Below are positions 18,362 through 26,754 of a stretch of DNA of 64,000 nt, one piece after another. Both the position numbers and the translations under genes were made by a program. Position 1 is the stretch's first letter. Every line of letters begins with the position of its first letter. The notes beneath the pieces were generated by a model that was not told the DNA's origin, made no database searches, and was given only the letters and a program-made list of their open reading frames with translations. The stretch covers positions 115,323-179,322 of the forward strand of contig CAYLMK010000013.1 of the NCBI GenBank assembly GCA_964384945.1, written 5' to 3'. This DNA comes from S015-6 sp964384945. Its GTDB lineage: Bacteria > Desulfobacterota > DSWW01.

Positions 18362-18478
18362 ATGAAAAAGAGAAACAGGTTTCCACCGGGCTGGGATGAA
18401 CAGAGAATACGCGCGGTCTTGGAGCACTACGAAACGCAGACGGAGGAGGAAGCCGTCGCCGAGGACGAGGCCGCATAG
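18362..18478 (+). CDS. Small conserved acidic protein, probably C-terminally truncated
   Basis: A 38-residue ORF (an in-frame ATG at 18323 would give 51). It contains FPPGWDE followed by a helix ending EEEAVAEDEAA. This resembles the start of a widespread small protein family often linked to toxin-antitoxin modules, whose members normally continue for another 30 or so residues. Here a TAG ends the frame early. The last 18 codons lie within the 153-bp direct repeat. The family assignment is from memory of the motif and is tentative; it may be a broken gene. Confidence 0.45.
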   Translation: MKKRNRFPPGWDEQRIRAVLEHYETQTEEEAVAEDEAA

Positions 18479-18573
18479 GAAGAGGCTCGATCACGAAGCT
18501 GCGAGGTAATACACCAGTTCCTTGGTCATGGCGACCAGGTCCTCCACGTAAACGAACTCGTCGGCCGCATGCG
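18421..18573. repeat. 153-bp direct repeat, copy 2
   Basis: Identical to 3682-3834 in the same orientation. This copy includes the true 3' end of the M20 peptidase gene (its stop is at 18491). The two copies bound about 14.6 kb that includes the radical SAM cluster and the HgcAB-like gene. Confidence 0.9.
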
Positions 18574-19753
18574 CGAGGATGTTGCTCGCCCGGATCAGGC
18601 CGAAGCTCGCCACCTCCAGCTTCTGCGGCGCCAGCGCCTCGGCGACGAAGCCCAGGTCGGTCGAGCCGCTGATCCCGCCGTAGAGGAACTGCTCATACCC
18701 CTTGACCGCCTTCTTCGCTTCCCGCGACCTCTTCGCCGCCGGGGTCTCCGGATCCACCTCGAGGGGCGGATAGGAATGAACGACGCGGATCTTCAGATCG
18801 AGGAGCTTCGATTCCTTCCTCCCCTTCTCCACGGCCTCCTCGATCTCCGCGATGACCTCCTTGTAGGACTCGTCGATGATATAGCGCCGGTTGATGGTCA
18901 GTTCACACTCGGCCGGGACGATGTTGTCCTTCGTGCCGCCGCGGATGATGTTCAGGTTGAACATGGGGGTCATGCGGTCGTACGGGTTGCCCGGAAAGGG
19001 AAAGGAAGGGATCCGTGAAAGGCGCTTTTCCACGTCCCGCTTGAGCCCCATGAGACGATTGAGGACCGGCACCAATTCCTCGATCGGGTTGACTCCCAGG
19101 TAGTTCATGCCGGAGTGGCAGCTCTTCCCGCACGCCTTGAGGTCGATCCGGATCGAACCCGCAGCCCCGATCGTGGAAATGGGCTCCATGGCCCCCAGCT
19201 CGAGCCACAGGAGGTGGTTCGAGAAATACCCTTTTTCCGCCAGGTAGCGCGCGCCGGGGTAGACGCCGATCTCCTCGTCCGTGCACAGGAGACAGTTCAG
19301 CGAATAGAGGGGTTCGATCCCGAGGTCGTGGATCACCTTCAGGGCGGCCAGGAGGCAGGCGATCGAGCCCTTCATGTCCACAGTCCCTCGACCGTAAAGC
19401 TTTCCGTCCATGACCTCCCCTCCGAAGGGGTCCCGGGTCCAAAGTTCGTCGATCGGCACGACGTCCATGTGGGCATAGGCGGATGCCTTGGGCCTGCCGC
19501 TCTTCAGGGCGGCCACCAGGTTGACCCGGTCGCCGCAGAGATCCCAGGGGATCTGTTTCACCAGTTCCTCCGGCACGACGACCCTCTCCGTCTGGAACCC
19601 GAACCGCCTGAACTCGGGCTCCACGATGTCGATGAGCTTCCCATAGTTCTCCCCGGGCGGGATCGTGGTGTCCACGGCAAGGATCTTCTGCAGGATGTCG
19701 ACGATGTAGCCCTCGTTCTTTTCCACCTCGGCAAAGGCAGCCTTCACGTCCAT
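18491..19753 (-). CDS. M20 family metallopeptidase (ArgE/DapE-like)
   Basis: A 420-residue zinc amidohydrolase. Metal-binding features of the family are visible: HMDVVP, then GRGTVDMKG, then the acidic pair in CTDEEIG, the dimerisation-domain sequence SCHSG, and a late histidine in AHAADE. Family members hydrolyse N-acyl amino acids, succinyl-diaminopimelate or dipeptides; the substrate here is unknown. The ATG at 19753 is preceded by AGGAGAG; a long upstream frame extension is unlikely. The last 26 codons are duplicated at 3752-3829. It is the last gene of a reverse-strand group with an M24 peptidase-family and an enolase-superfamily gene, suggesting breakdown of an amide or peptide-like compound. 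Confidence 0.88.
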   Translation of the reverse strand: MDVKAAFAEVEKNEGYIVDILQKILAVDTTIPPGENYGKLIDIVEPEFRRFGFQTERVVVPEELVKQIPWDLCGDRVNLVAALKSGRPKASAYAHMDVVPIDELWTRDPFGGEVMDGKLYGRGTVDMKGSIACLLAALKVIHDLGIEPLYSLNCLLCTDEEIGVYPGARYLAEKGYFSNHLLWLELGAMEPISTIGAAGSIRIDLKACGKSCHSGMNYLGVNPIEELVPVLNRLMGLKRDVEKRLSRIPSFPFPGNPYDRMTPMFNLNIIRGGTKDNIVPAECELTINRRYIIDESYKEVIAEIEEAVEKGRKESKLLDLKIRVVHSYPPLEVDPETPAAKRSREAKKAVKGYEQFLYGGISGSTDLGFVAEALAPQKLEVASFGLIRASNILAHAADEFVYVEDLVAMTKELVYYLAAS

Positions 19754-20031
19754 GTCTCTCCTTTCTTTCTTGCTCCCTGTGCAGCGCTTTCCCCCGTCGC
19801 GGTGAGATCTGCGCCGGGGAAAGCGCCTGGAAGCCTTTTCCCGTAACTTCTTCGTTCTTGCATAGAAGTTGCGAGAATCCGCCGGAGGCAGAAAAACCAT
19901 TCGGGTTCCGGGGATCGAGGGACGGCCCGATGCAGGGCGCGCGAAGGCCTGCGAGAGAGGCGTACTCCCTGTGCGCAGCGGCGAGACAGGGCCGGCGCAA
20001 CGAAGCAGATGGCCGTCATGCGGCCCCCGGA

Positions 20032-21264
20032 TCAGGCGATCTCCTCGATCGCCAGGGGATACTTGGACATCACCTCGCATCCGTCCTTGCGGATCAGGAT
20101 CGGGTTCTCGTAACGGAATCCGACCTCATCCGGCGGGTGAACGTACTGCATGGCGGCGATGACCATCTCGTTTTCCCGGTAGACGTGCGAGGAGTCGGTC
20201 CAGTAGGGGTGGGCCTGCCCGGTTTCCGCCCCCACCTTCCATTCGTCCCCCCAGAGGCCGATACCGTGCTCGACGGCCGGAAGTACGAACTCGGCGCAGC
20301 CGCGCTGCTGGGCCAGGTCCCGGACCTCCTCCAGCAGGCCGGCGGGGGTCGTGCCGGCCCGGTAGCTCGCGAGCAGACGCTCGACCAGGGCCACGAAGTT
20401 GTCGGCGTGCCAGCGCTGCCGGGGCGTGGCCGGCGCGAGCAGGTAGTTGTGCGAATGGTCTCCCAGACCCAGCCGGAACATGGAGTGCAGGTCGAACATG
20501 CAGGCCTCACCGGCCGCGAGGGGCTTGTCCGTGGGCGGCGTGCATGCGCCGAGGCCCGTGCGCCATCCGGTGGAGATTTCGTTCAGGCCGGCGAAGTTCC
20601 ATTCGGAGACGCTTCCCTCCCGCCGCATGGCCAGGCCGGCGATTCCCGCGATCTCGGTCTCCGTGCGCTTCTTGTACCCGCCGTTTCGGATCGCCTCGTA
20701 GACCGCCCGGTGGCCGACGTCGCAGATCCGGCCCGCCTCCCGGAAGCGGTTGACCGTTCCTGCGTCCTTGAGGAGCGAGAGCCGGTCGATGATCTCGTGC
20801 GCGTCGACGAGCTCGGCATCCGGAAGGTTCTGTTTGAGCTGATCGAATTCGTAGCGTGTGAGATAGCCTTCGGGGGTGTAGACCGAGATGCCGTCCTCGA
20901 TGCCCACCCGCCCCCGCGGCGTCTTCAATCGTTCCTTGATGAACGCGGCGATGCCCGGCATCGGCTCCATCCCCGGCGCTCCGAAATAGGCCGAGATCCG
21001 ATCGGAATCCAGCCAGGTCTCGCTGCCGATGCGCTCGCAGTCGATGAAGAAGGTGAAGAGCTGCGGCAACCCCTCGGCCGGAATGACGACATAGCTCCTC
21101 CACGGGATGAAGGCGTCCAGGGTCCAGCTCAGTGTGCGCGGCCTCGATCCGAGATAGACGTCGATCCCCTGCCTTTGCATCTCGGCCTGGACCTGCCTGA
21201 TCCGCTGCCTGGAGTCTACGAAATAGGGGTTGCTTGGATCCGTGATTGCGAGTCTGCCCGCCAT
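20032..21264 (-). CDS. M24 family (creatinase/aminopeptidase P-like) hydrolase
   Basis: A 410-residue pita-bread-fold protein with an N-terminal creatinase domain and a C-terminal M24 domain. Several usual metal-ligand positions can be traced (FDLH, GDHSH, the histidine of VEHGIGL, and the glutamate of RYENP), but the glutamate normally found in the TIEPG-like motif is replaced (AAMQYV). Metal-free relatives such as creatinase cleave C-N bonds without metals, so this may be a creatinase-like amidinohydrolase or ectoine-hydrolase-like enzyme rather than a peptidase. The ATG has AGGAGG upstream. Confidence 0.8.
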   Translation of the reverse strand: MAGRLAITDPSNPYFVDSRQRIRQVQAEMQRQGIDVYLGSRPRTLSWTLDAFIPWRSYVVIPAEGLPQLFTFFIDCERIGSETWLDSDRISAYFGAPGMEPMPGIAAFIKERLKTPRGRVGIEDGISVYTPEGYLTRYEFDQLKQNLPDAELVDAHEIIDRLSLLKDAGTVNRFREAGRICDVGHRAVYEAIRNGGYKKRTETEIAGIAGLAMRREGSVSEWNFAGLNEISTGWRTGLGACTPPTDKPLAAGEACMFDLHSMFRLGLGDHSHNYLLAPATPRQRWHADNFVALVERLLASYRAGTTPAGLLEEVRDLAQQRGCAEFVLPAVEHGIGLWGDEWKVGAETGQAHPYWTDSSHVYRENEMVIAAMQYVHPPDEVGFRYENPILIRKDGCEVMSKYPLAIEEIA

Positions 21265-21549
21265 GGCAAGGACCTCCTGCGGTGAGAACGAGTGAGGGGC
21301 GCATCGGGCCTGTGGGGGTCCCGCATCCCCACGTCCCGAAATCCGGCCGATGCAAGCGACCCGCCCTGTTTACCACAAGTGGAGAACGAGCGGCAAACTC
21401 GGCGGCAAAGCCGGCGAGAGACTCCGGGGAACCGGAAGCCTCCTGTTTCCCGACTACGGGATGCGCCCGGGCGCTTCCCCTCGGCCCCTCCTTCTGCGTG
21501 CGCGATGGATATCGCCCCGGTCGGGCAGATCGTCACGCGAGGGCGAGGA

Positions 21550-22749
21550 TCAGCCGAAGAGCTGTTTGATGGTGCTCCTGTACCTTTCGAGCCTCTTCTC
21601 GTCCAGCTCGATGCCGATGCCGGGCCTGTCCGGCGGGATCAGGTAGCCGTCCCTCCATTCGAAGGGCTCCTTGACGATCGCATCGAAAAAGCCCCTGGAC
21701 TTGTAGATGCTCTCCTGGATGAGGAAATTCGGGATGTTGGCATCGATCTGAAGTGCGGCGGCCGTGATCACCGGGCCTCCCCAGACGTGGGGGGCCATGA
21801 GCACGTAGTTGGCCTCGGCCAGGGTCGCGATCTTCTTGCAGGCCGTGATGCCGCCGCAGCTTCCCAGGTCGGGCTGCGCGACGGCGCAGGCCCCCTCCTC
21901 GAAAAGCTTCTGGAAGTCGTGAATGGTGACGAGCCGCTCCCCCGTCGCCACGGGGATGGAGATGCTTCGGGCGATCTTGCCCATGGCCTTGAAGTTCTCG
22001 GGAGGGCAGGGCTCTTCGAGCCACAGGGGATCGAACCGCTCGATCCGCCGGGCCAGACGGACGGCGCAGGCCGGCGTCATCTGGCCGTGGGTGCCGATGC
22101 AGATGTCCGCCCTGCTCCCAACGGCCTCGCGTATCGCGCCGACCGCCTTCTGCGCGTGGTCGTACTCGGCGAGGGTGATCTCCCAGGGCGGAAGCGGCAG
22201 CTGCCCGGGCATGGCATGATGCAGGGGGTCGAACTTGACTGCGGTAAAGCCTTCTTCGACCCGTTGGGCGGCGATCTCGGCGAGCCTTTCGGGATGGTGG
22301 GTCCAGTCCGCAGTGGCCTCCAGGAGGTTGCCCGCCTCCAGGTTGAAGATGTAGGTGTAGGCCCTGACCTTGTCTCTGTACTTCCCGCCCAGGAGATCGT
22401 AGACCGGGGCCTTGAAGTATTTTCCGCAAATGTCCCACAGGGCGATGTCAAAGGCACTGATCAGCCCCATGGTGATGTAATCGGGGTGCTGCGCCGTCAG
22501 TCCGGTGTAAAGGATGTTGTAGAGTGCCTCCCGGTTGATCGGGTTCTGGTCCTTGAGATAGGCGTTGAAGGCATTCTCCGCCATCTTCTCGTAGCCCGCC
22601 TCGAGCCCGTAGAGGCTCCAGAGAACGGCGGTCTCCCCCCAGCCCTCGATCCCCTCATCGGTTTCGAGCTTGAGAAAGAACCAGAGAAATCCGCCCAGAT
22701 TGGGAGGGTCTGTCTTCACCACATAGGTCTTCACGTTGGTCAGCTTCAT
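21550..22749 (-). CDS. Mandelate racemase/muconate lactonizing enzyme family protein
   Basis: A 399-residue enolase-superfamily enzyme. Visible features are the N-terminal capping domain (residues 1-130), the EEP motif (LEEPCPPEN), the following metal-site glutamate in ATGER, and a late histidine in MAPHVWGG. Members abstract a proton next to a carboxylate: sugar-acid dehydratases, racemases or cycloisomerases. The substrate cannot be told from sequence alone. The ATG at 22749 has AGGAGGAAGG before it. The beta-lactamase-family gene ends 23 bp upstream, so the two are cotranscribed. Confidence 0.88.
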   Translation of the reverse strand: MKLTNVKTYVVKTDPPNLGGFLWFFLKLETDEGIEGWGETAVLWSLYGLEAGYEKMAENAFNAYLKDQNPINREALYNILYTGLTAQHPDYITMGLISAFDIALWDICGKYFKAPVYDLLGGKYRDKVRAYTYIFNLEAGNLLEATADWTHHPERLAEIAAQRVEEGFTAVKFDPLHHAMPGQLPLPPWEITLAEYDHAQKAVGAIREAVGSRADICIGTHGQMTPACAVRLARRIERFDPLWLEEPCPPENFKAMGKIARSISIPVATGERLVTIHDFQKLFEEGACAVAQPDLGSCGGITACKKIATLAEANYVLMAPHVWGGPVITAAALQIDANIPNFLIQESIYKSRGFFDAIVKEPFEWRDGYLIPPDRPGIGIELDEKRLERYRSTIKQLFG

Positions 22750-22772
22750 GGCCCTTCCTCCTGTTCCCCTCA

Positions 22773-23945
22773 TCAGAGGGTCTTCAATGCGCTGAAAACC
22801 ATGTCCGCGAGGCACTGGTGCCGGTCGATGCTGTAAGATTCCTCGAGCAGGCCGGTCGAGAGGAACGTGTAGGTGATCTCCCTTTCCGGGTCGATCCAGA
22901 ATGTGGTCGAGCCTGCCCCGATGCCGCCGAAGGTCTCGGGCGAGGCCAGGGTCCCGAAGGGGGTGGGATGGATTCCCGTGCCGCGAACGAAGAAGCCGAG
23001 TCCGAGGTTAGCCGAGAAACGATCCCAGCCCCGCATGGCGATCGTGTAATCCCACAGGCCGTTCGGCTCGTCGCCGGTCTGGTTCTTTCGCACCCGCTCG
23101 ACCATCAAGGGGGACAGGATGCGTGCTCCGTCCAGTTCGCCGCCGCGCCGGAGCATCTCCGCGAACCGGTGCAGGTCCCTTGCGGTCGAAACATATCCGC
23201 CGGCCGGAACCTCGGCCTTCTCGTCGATCGCCGCTCCGAAGAGCTCCACGAGTTCGGGCTCGAATACCCCGCTGCGGCGGTCGCGGGCCACCACCGGGGC
23301 GACCCTTCCGGCCAGGTCGGCCCTTCGGCCCATGGAGGTGTGTTTCATGCCCAAGGGCTCGAACAGGTCTTCCTGCACGATCTGCCGGAAGGGCCGCCTT
23401 CCGCCGTCGACACGGCGGACCAACTCGGCCAGGATCGCATGCCCCACGATCACGCTGTAGTGGACCCTCGTCCCCGGCGCGCTTTCCGGCAGGGAGGCGC
23501 ACGTCGAGGCCACCACGGCATCGAGGCTGCCCATCTGGTCCGGGGGGATCGCCGGCAGCATGGCCATGAGCCCGCTACGGTGGGTGAGTACCTGGGCCAC
23601 GTTGATCCGGTCTTTGCCGCGGCACCCGAACTCAGGGATGACGTCGGCCACCCTTGTAGTGAAAGCGAGCTCCCCGGCCTCGATTCTCTGCAGGACCGTG
23701 GCCACGGTGAACTGCTTGCCCACCGACATGGTGAAAAAGGGTTGCGGCGATTGTACGGCCCTGCCTGCTGCCCGGTCCGCATAGCCGAAGGCCCCCTCGA
23801 AGACGATCTCGCCTCTCCGCGCCACGATCAGCTCGCAGCCGTCGTATCGCTCCGCCTCCACATCCTTGCGGATCCGTCGTGCCAGGCGCTCGAGGCGCCC
23901 CGGATCAAATCCCTGCCTGTCCGCACTCTCTCGTATGACGGCCAT
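22773..23945 (-). CDS. Serine hydrolase, class C beta-lactamase family
   Basis: A 390-residue enzyme with the SxxK motif as SVGK and the tyrosine motif as YSV, the usual nucleophile and base of class C beta-lactamases, DD-peptidases and related esterases. No signal peptide is apparent, which favours a cytoplasmic esterase or amidase. The ATG at 23945 follows GGAGGAG. The gene begins a reverse-strand set with the enolase-superfamily gene; a catabolic role in the same pathway is inferred. Confidence 0.85.
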   Translation of the reverse strand: MAVIRESADRQGFDPGRLERLARRIRKDVEAERYDGCELIVARRGEIVFEGAFGYADRAAGRAVQSPQPFFTMSVGKQFTVATVLQRIEAGELAFTTRVADVIPEFGCRGKDRINVAQVLTHRSGLMAMLPAIPPDQMGSLDAVVASTCASLPESAPGTRVHYSVIVGHAILAELVRRVDGGRRPFRQIVQEDLFEPLGMKHTSMGRRADLAGRVAPVVARDRRSGVFEPELVELFGAAIDEKAEVPAGGYVSTARDLHRFAEMLRRGGELDGARILSPLMVERVRKNQTGDEPNGLWDYTIAMRGWDRFSANLGLGFFVRGTGIHPTPFGTLASPETFGGIGAGSTTFWIDPEREITYTFLSTGLLEESYSIDRHQCLADMVFSALKTL

Positions 23946-24009
23946 TGCTTCTCCTCCGTGCAAGGGGTTCCTCGGGCGGATGAAGTATAGGAACGGGCAC
24001 TTTCGCCTG

Positions 24010-24444
24010 TCAAGGCGATCGGCTGAACCGGCCCATACCGTACCGGGCCAGCAGATCCCGGAACGCTCTCCTATCGAGAGGGTTTTCCTCCATCCCGAAA
24101 AGGTGGCTCCGGCAGCGGCAGTCCGAGCAGCCGAACCCGGGTACGGACCAGGAGGCGATCCCCTGGATCGCGAGCGACAGATCGCACTCCAGACGTTCCG
24201 GGGACCGGACTACGAGGGCCTCAACGAAACGGGCATGCAGCCTCAGCCGATCGATGTGCCAGTGGACCCGCTTGCGAAGCCGTTTGTGCCTCGCAATCCG
24301 CCGGGATAGGTTCGCCATCGCGGATCCCACATAGATATAGAACCCTTCTCGGAAGCGGACTCTCCCCAGCCGTCCGACTGTAATGTCACGGGCTCGGTTC
24401 AGGCGCAGCAGGACGAGGTAGCTCCCGCAGTCTGAAGTCTCCAT
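24010..24444 (-). CDS. GIY-YIG/DUF123-type small nuclease-like protein
   Basis: A 144-residue protein with the DUF123 form of the GIY-YIG fold: GSYLVLLRL at the N-terminus, FYIYVGSA in the centre and HWHIDRLR after it. Other members occur alone or fused to endonuclease III. Function unknown; DNA binding or cleavage is possible. Cysteine-rich CSDCRC in the C-terminal part could bind metal. Confidence 0.75.
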   Translation of the reverse strand: METSDCGSYLVLLRLNRARDITVGRLGRVRFREGFYIYVGSAMANLSRRIARHKRLRKRVHWHIDRLRLHARFVEALVVRSPERLECDLSLAIQGIASWSVPGFGCSDCRCRSHLFGMEENPLDRRAFRDLLARYGMGRFSRSP

Positions 24445-24581
24445 CGGGATCGTGCTCCGAAGGGGGATTTGGATGAAACGCCGGCCACGCTTGCACTATC
24501 TAATAGTTGGCGGTACGGATGCAGGAACCTATACAACGAGAAGAGGCTGGAAGCAACGACCAGCCGAGCGGAGTTCTCCAA

Positions 24582-25691
24582 ATGATTACAAAGTCATTGA
24601 TCTTCCTGTCGATTCTGGCGGTTTCCCTCGCCCTTGCCTACCAGGCGCGCACCAAGGTCGATTCGGAAAGCGGCTACAAGAAGGCCACGTTCGCAGGTGG
24701 TTGTTTCTGGTGCATGGAGCCGCCCTTCGAGAAGCTGGATGGTGTGATCGAGGTGGTCTCCGGGTACACGGGAGGACACAAGAAGGACCCGACCTATGAG
24801 GAAGTCTGCTCCGGGAGCACGGGCCATGCGGAGGCGATCCAGATCCTGTACGATCCGGCCAAGGTGAGCTACGAGGAGCTGCTCGAGGTCTTCTGGAGGC
24901 AAATCAACCCCACCGATCCGGGGGGGCAGTTTGCGGACCGCGGAAGCCAGTACAGAACGGCGGTCTTCTACCACGATGAGGAACAAAAACGCCTGGCCGA
25001 GAAATCCAGGGCGGCCCTGGAGGCCTCCGCCAAGTTCCAGCGCCCCGTCGCGACCGAGATCGTCAGGGCCGGCGAGTTCTACCGGGCGGAGGAATACCAC
25101 CAGGACTATTATAAAAGGAGCCCCGCGCACTACAAGCGCTACCGCTCCGGGTCGGGCCGGGAAGCCTACCTCAAGCAGACGTGGGGCGACGAGAAGACCG
25201 AGAAACAAGCCCGAGCCGAGTCCCAGGGCTATGCGCGCCCCTCGGATGAGGAGATCAGGAAGAAGCTCACGCCCCTCCAGTACCAGGTGACCCAGCAGGA
25301 AGGCACGGAGAGGCCCTTTGCGAACGAGTACTGGGACAACAAGAAGGAAGGCATCTACGTGGATGTCGTCTCCGGCGAGCCCCTGTTCGCCTCCACGGAA
25401 AAGTTCGACTCCGGCACCGGATGGCCGAGCTTCACGCGGCCGCTCGTGGACGGGAATGTCGTCGAAAAGAAGGACGTGAGCCACGGGATGACGAGGATTG
25501 AGGTGCGGAGCCGGCACGGGGACTCCCACCTGGGCCACGTGTTTCCGGACGGCCCAAGGCCCACGGGTCTCCGGTACTGCATCAATTCGGCCTCCTTGCG
25601 GTTCATTCCCAAGGAGGACCTGGAAAAGGAAGGCTACGGGCAGTACGCGAACCTTTTCGAAAAGGGCTCCGGAAAGACCTCAGCGCACTAG
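24582..25691 (+). CDS. msrAB: Peptide methionine sulfoxide reductase MsrA-MsrB fusion, exported or membrane-anchored
   Basis: A 369-residue bifunctional enzyme that reduces both S- and R-methionine sulfoxide in proteins. The MsrA domain carries the catalytic GCFWC (about residues 39-43). The MsrB domain carries the catalytic cysteine in RYCINSASL near the C-terminus and GTGWPSF before it; the zinc-binding CxxC pairs of many MsrB proteins are absent. The ATG at 24582 is chosen because it starts a hydrophobic signal or anchor segment (residues 4-20), which points to periplasmic repair. The 3' end overlaps the convergent glycosyltransferase gene by 12 bp. Confidence 0.93.
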   Translation: MITKSLIFLSILAVSLALAYQARTKVDSESGYKKATFAGGCFWCMEPPFEKLDGVIEVVSGYTGGHKKDPTYEEVCSGSTGHAEAIQILYDPAKVSYEELLEVFWRQINPTDPGGQFADRGSQYRTAVFYHDEEQKRLAEKSRAALEASAKFQRPVATEIVRAGEFYRAEEYHQDYYKRSPAHYKRYRSGSGREAYLKQTWGDEKTEKQARAESQGYARPSDEEIRKKLTPLQYQVTQQEGTERPFANEYWDNKKEGIYVDVVSGEPLFASTEKFDSGTGWPSFTRPLVDGNVVEKKDVSHGMTRIEVRSRHGDSHLGHVFPDGPRPTGLRYCINSASLRFIPKEDLEKEGYGQYANLFEKGSGKTSAH

Positions 25692-26717
25692 GAAGGGCTC
25701 GTAGAGTTCCAGGTAGAGATCCGTCATACGCTCCGGCGAGAAGAGTTGCGCCTTTTCTTTCCCGGCCCGGCCCATCCGGGTGCGCAGCTCCGGGTCGCGG
25801 TACAGTCTGATGAGCGCATCCGCCAGGGCCTGCCCGTCTGCGGGCGGAACGAGAATGCCGGTCGAGCCGTGGTCCACGATGTCCGGGATGCCGTCCACGT
25901 TCGTTGCGACCACGGGGAGGCCGAAATCCATGGCGTCGAGGATGGCGGACCCCATCCCCTCGTGGAGAGAGGGATAGGTGAATAGGTCGAGGACGCTCAG
26001 GTAATCGCCCACGTTTTCCACAAAGCCGACGAATTCCACATTGTCCAGGCCCTCGGCCTCCCTGCGCAGAAGCCCCTCGTCCTCGCCGTGCCCCATCAGC
26101 AGGACGTGCAGATCCGGGGCCTCGACGCGCAACCGGCGGGCCGCCCGGATCAGATAGAGCTGGCCCTTGTGCGCGTTCGAAAGCTCGCCCGTGTGGCCCA
26201 CCAGGAACTTCCCGGCATACTTCCCTCGCAGCCGGTCCGCCTCCGCCGGGTCCACCGGGAGGCGTGCGAGGGCGTCCGGGATGATCGGCACGTGCAGGCC
26301 GGGCACGAGATCGGTGACCCTGTCGCGGATGGTGCGGGAGAGGGCCACGACCCGGGAGGCATGTCCGTAAGTCAGGCGGTTGATCGCGTTGTTCCGGATG
26401 GGGTTGTCCACGCGGCGGGTGATGAGATAGGGCGTGCCGTGGATGAGGTGTGCAACGGCCGCAAGCTGCGCCGCCTGGCCGGTGTGGGCATGGACCAGCG
26501 CGGCGCCCTTGCACACCCCCGGGTGGGCGAAAAAAGGTTTCTTGAGTTCCACGATTTCAAGCCCGTCCGTCCCGGCCAGTCTTGTGGCAAGCGGCGAGCC
26601 CGCCCGTGCGGCGAACCTTTGCTTCCATCCTCTCTTGCCCAGGGCCCGAATCAGGATCTCGGTCTGCCTGCCCGATCCCCGGAATCCCTTGTTGAAATTC
26701 AGGTGGCAAATGGTCAT
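25680..26717 (-). CDS. GT4-type glycosyltransferase
   Basis: A 345-residue GT-B fold glycosyltransferase of family 4. The N-terminal lobe includes HAHTGQAAQL; the C-terminal lobe has GELSNAHKGQ and the sugar-nucleotide-binding EGMGSAILDAM with PVVATNVDGIPDIV. Such enzymes add sugars in LPS or exopolysaccharide synthesis. It stands alone and converges with msrAB. Confidence 0.85.
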   Translation of the reverse strand: MTICHLNFNKGFRGSGRQTEILIRALGKRGWKQRFAARAGSPLATRLAGTDGLEIVELKKPFFAHPGVCKGAALVHAHTGQAAQLAAVAHLIHGTPYLITRRVDNPIRNNAINRLTYGHASRVVALSRTIRDRVTDLVPGLHVPIIPDALARLPVDPAEADRLRGKYAGKFLVGHTGELSNAHKGQLYLIRAARRLRVEAPDLHVLLMGHGEDEGLLRREAEGLDNVEFVGFVENVGDYLSVLDLFTYPSLHEGMGSAILDAMDFGLPVVATNVDGIPDIVDHGSTGILVPPADGQALADALIRLYRDPELRTRMGRAGKEKAQLFSPERMTDLYLELYEPFLVR

Positions 26718-26754
26718 GACGGTCTGGCCATGAGCGTGCGGGCCGGCAAATACT

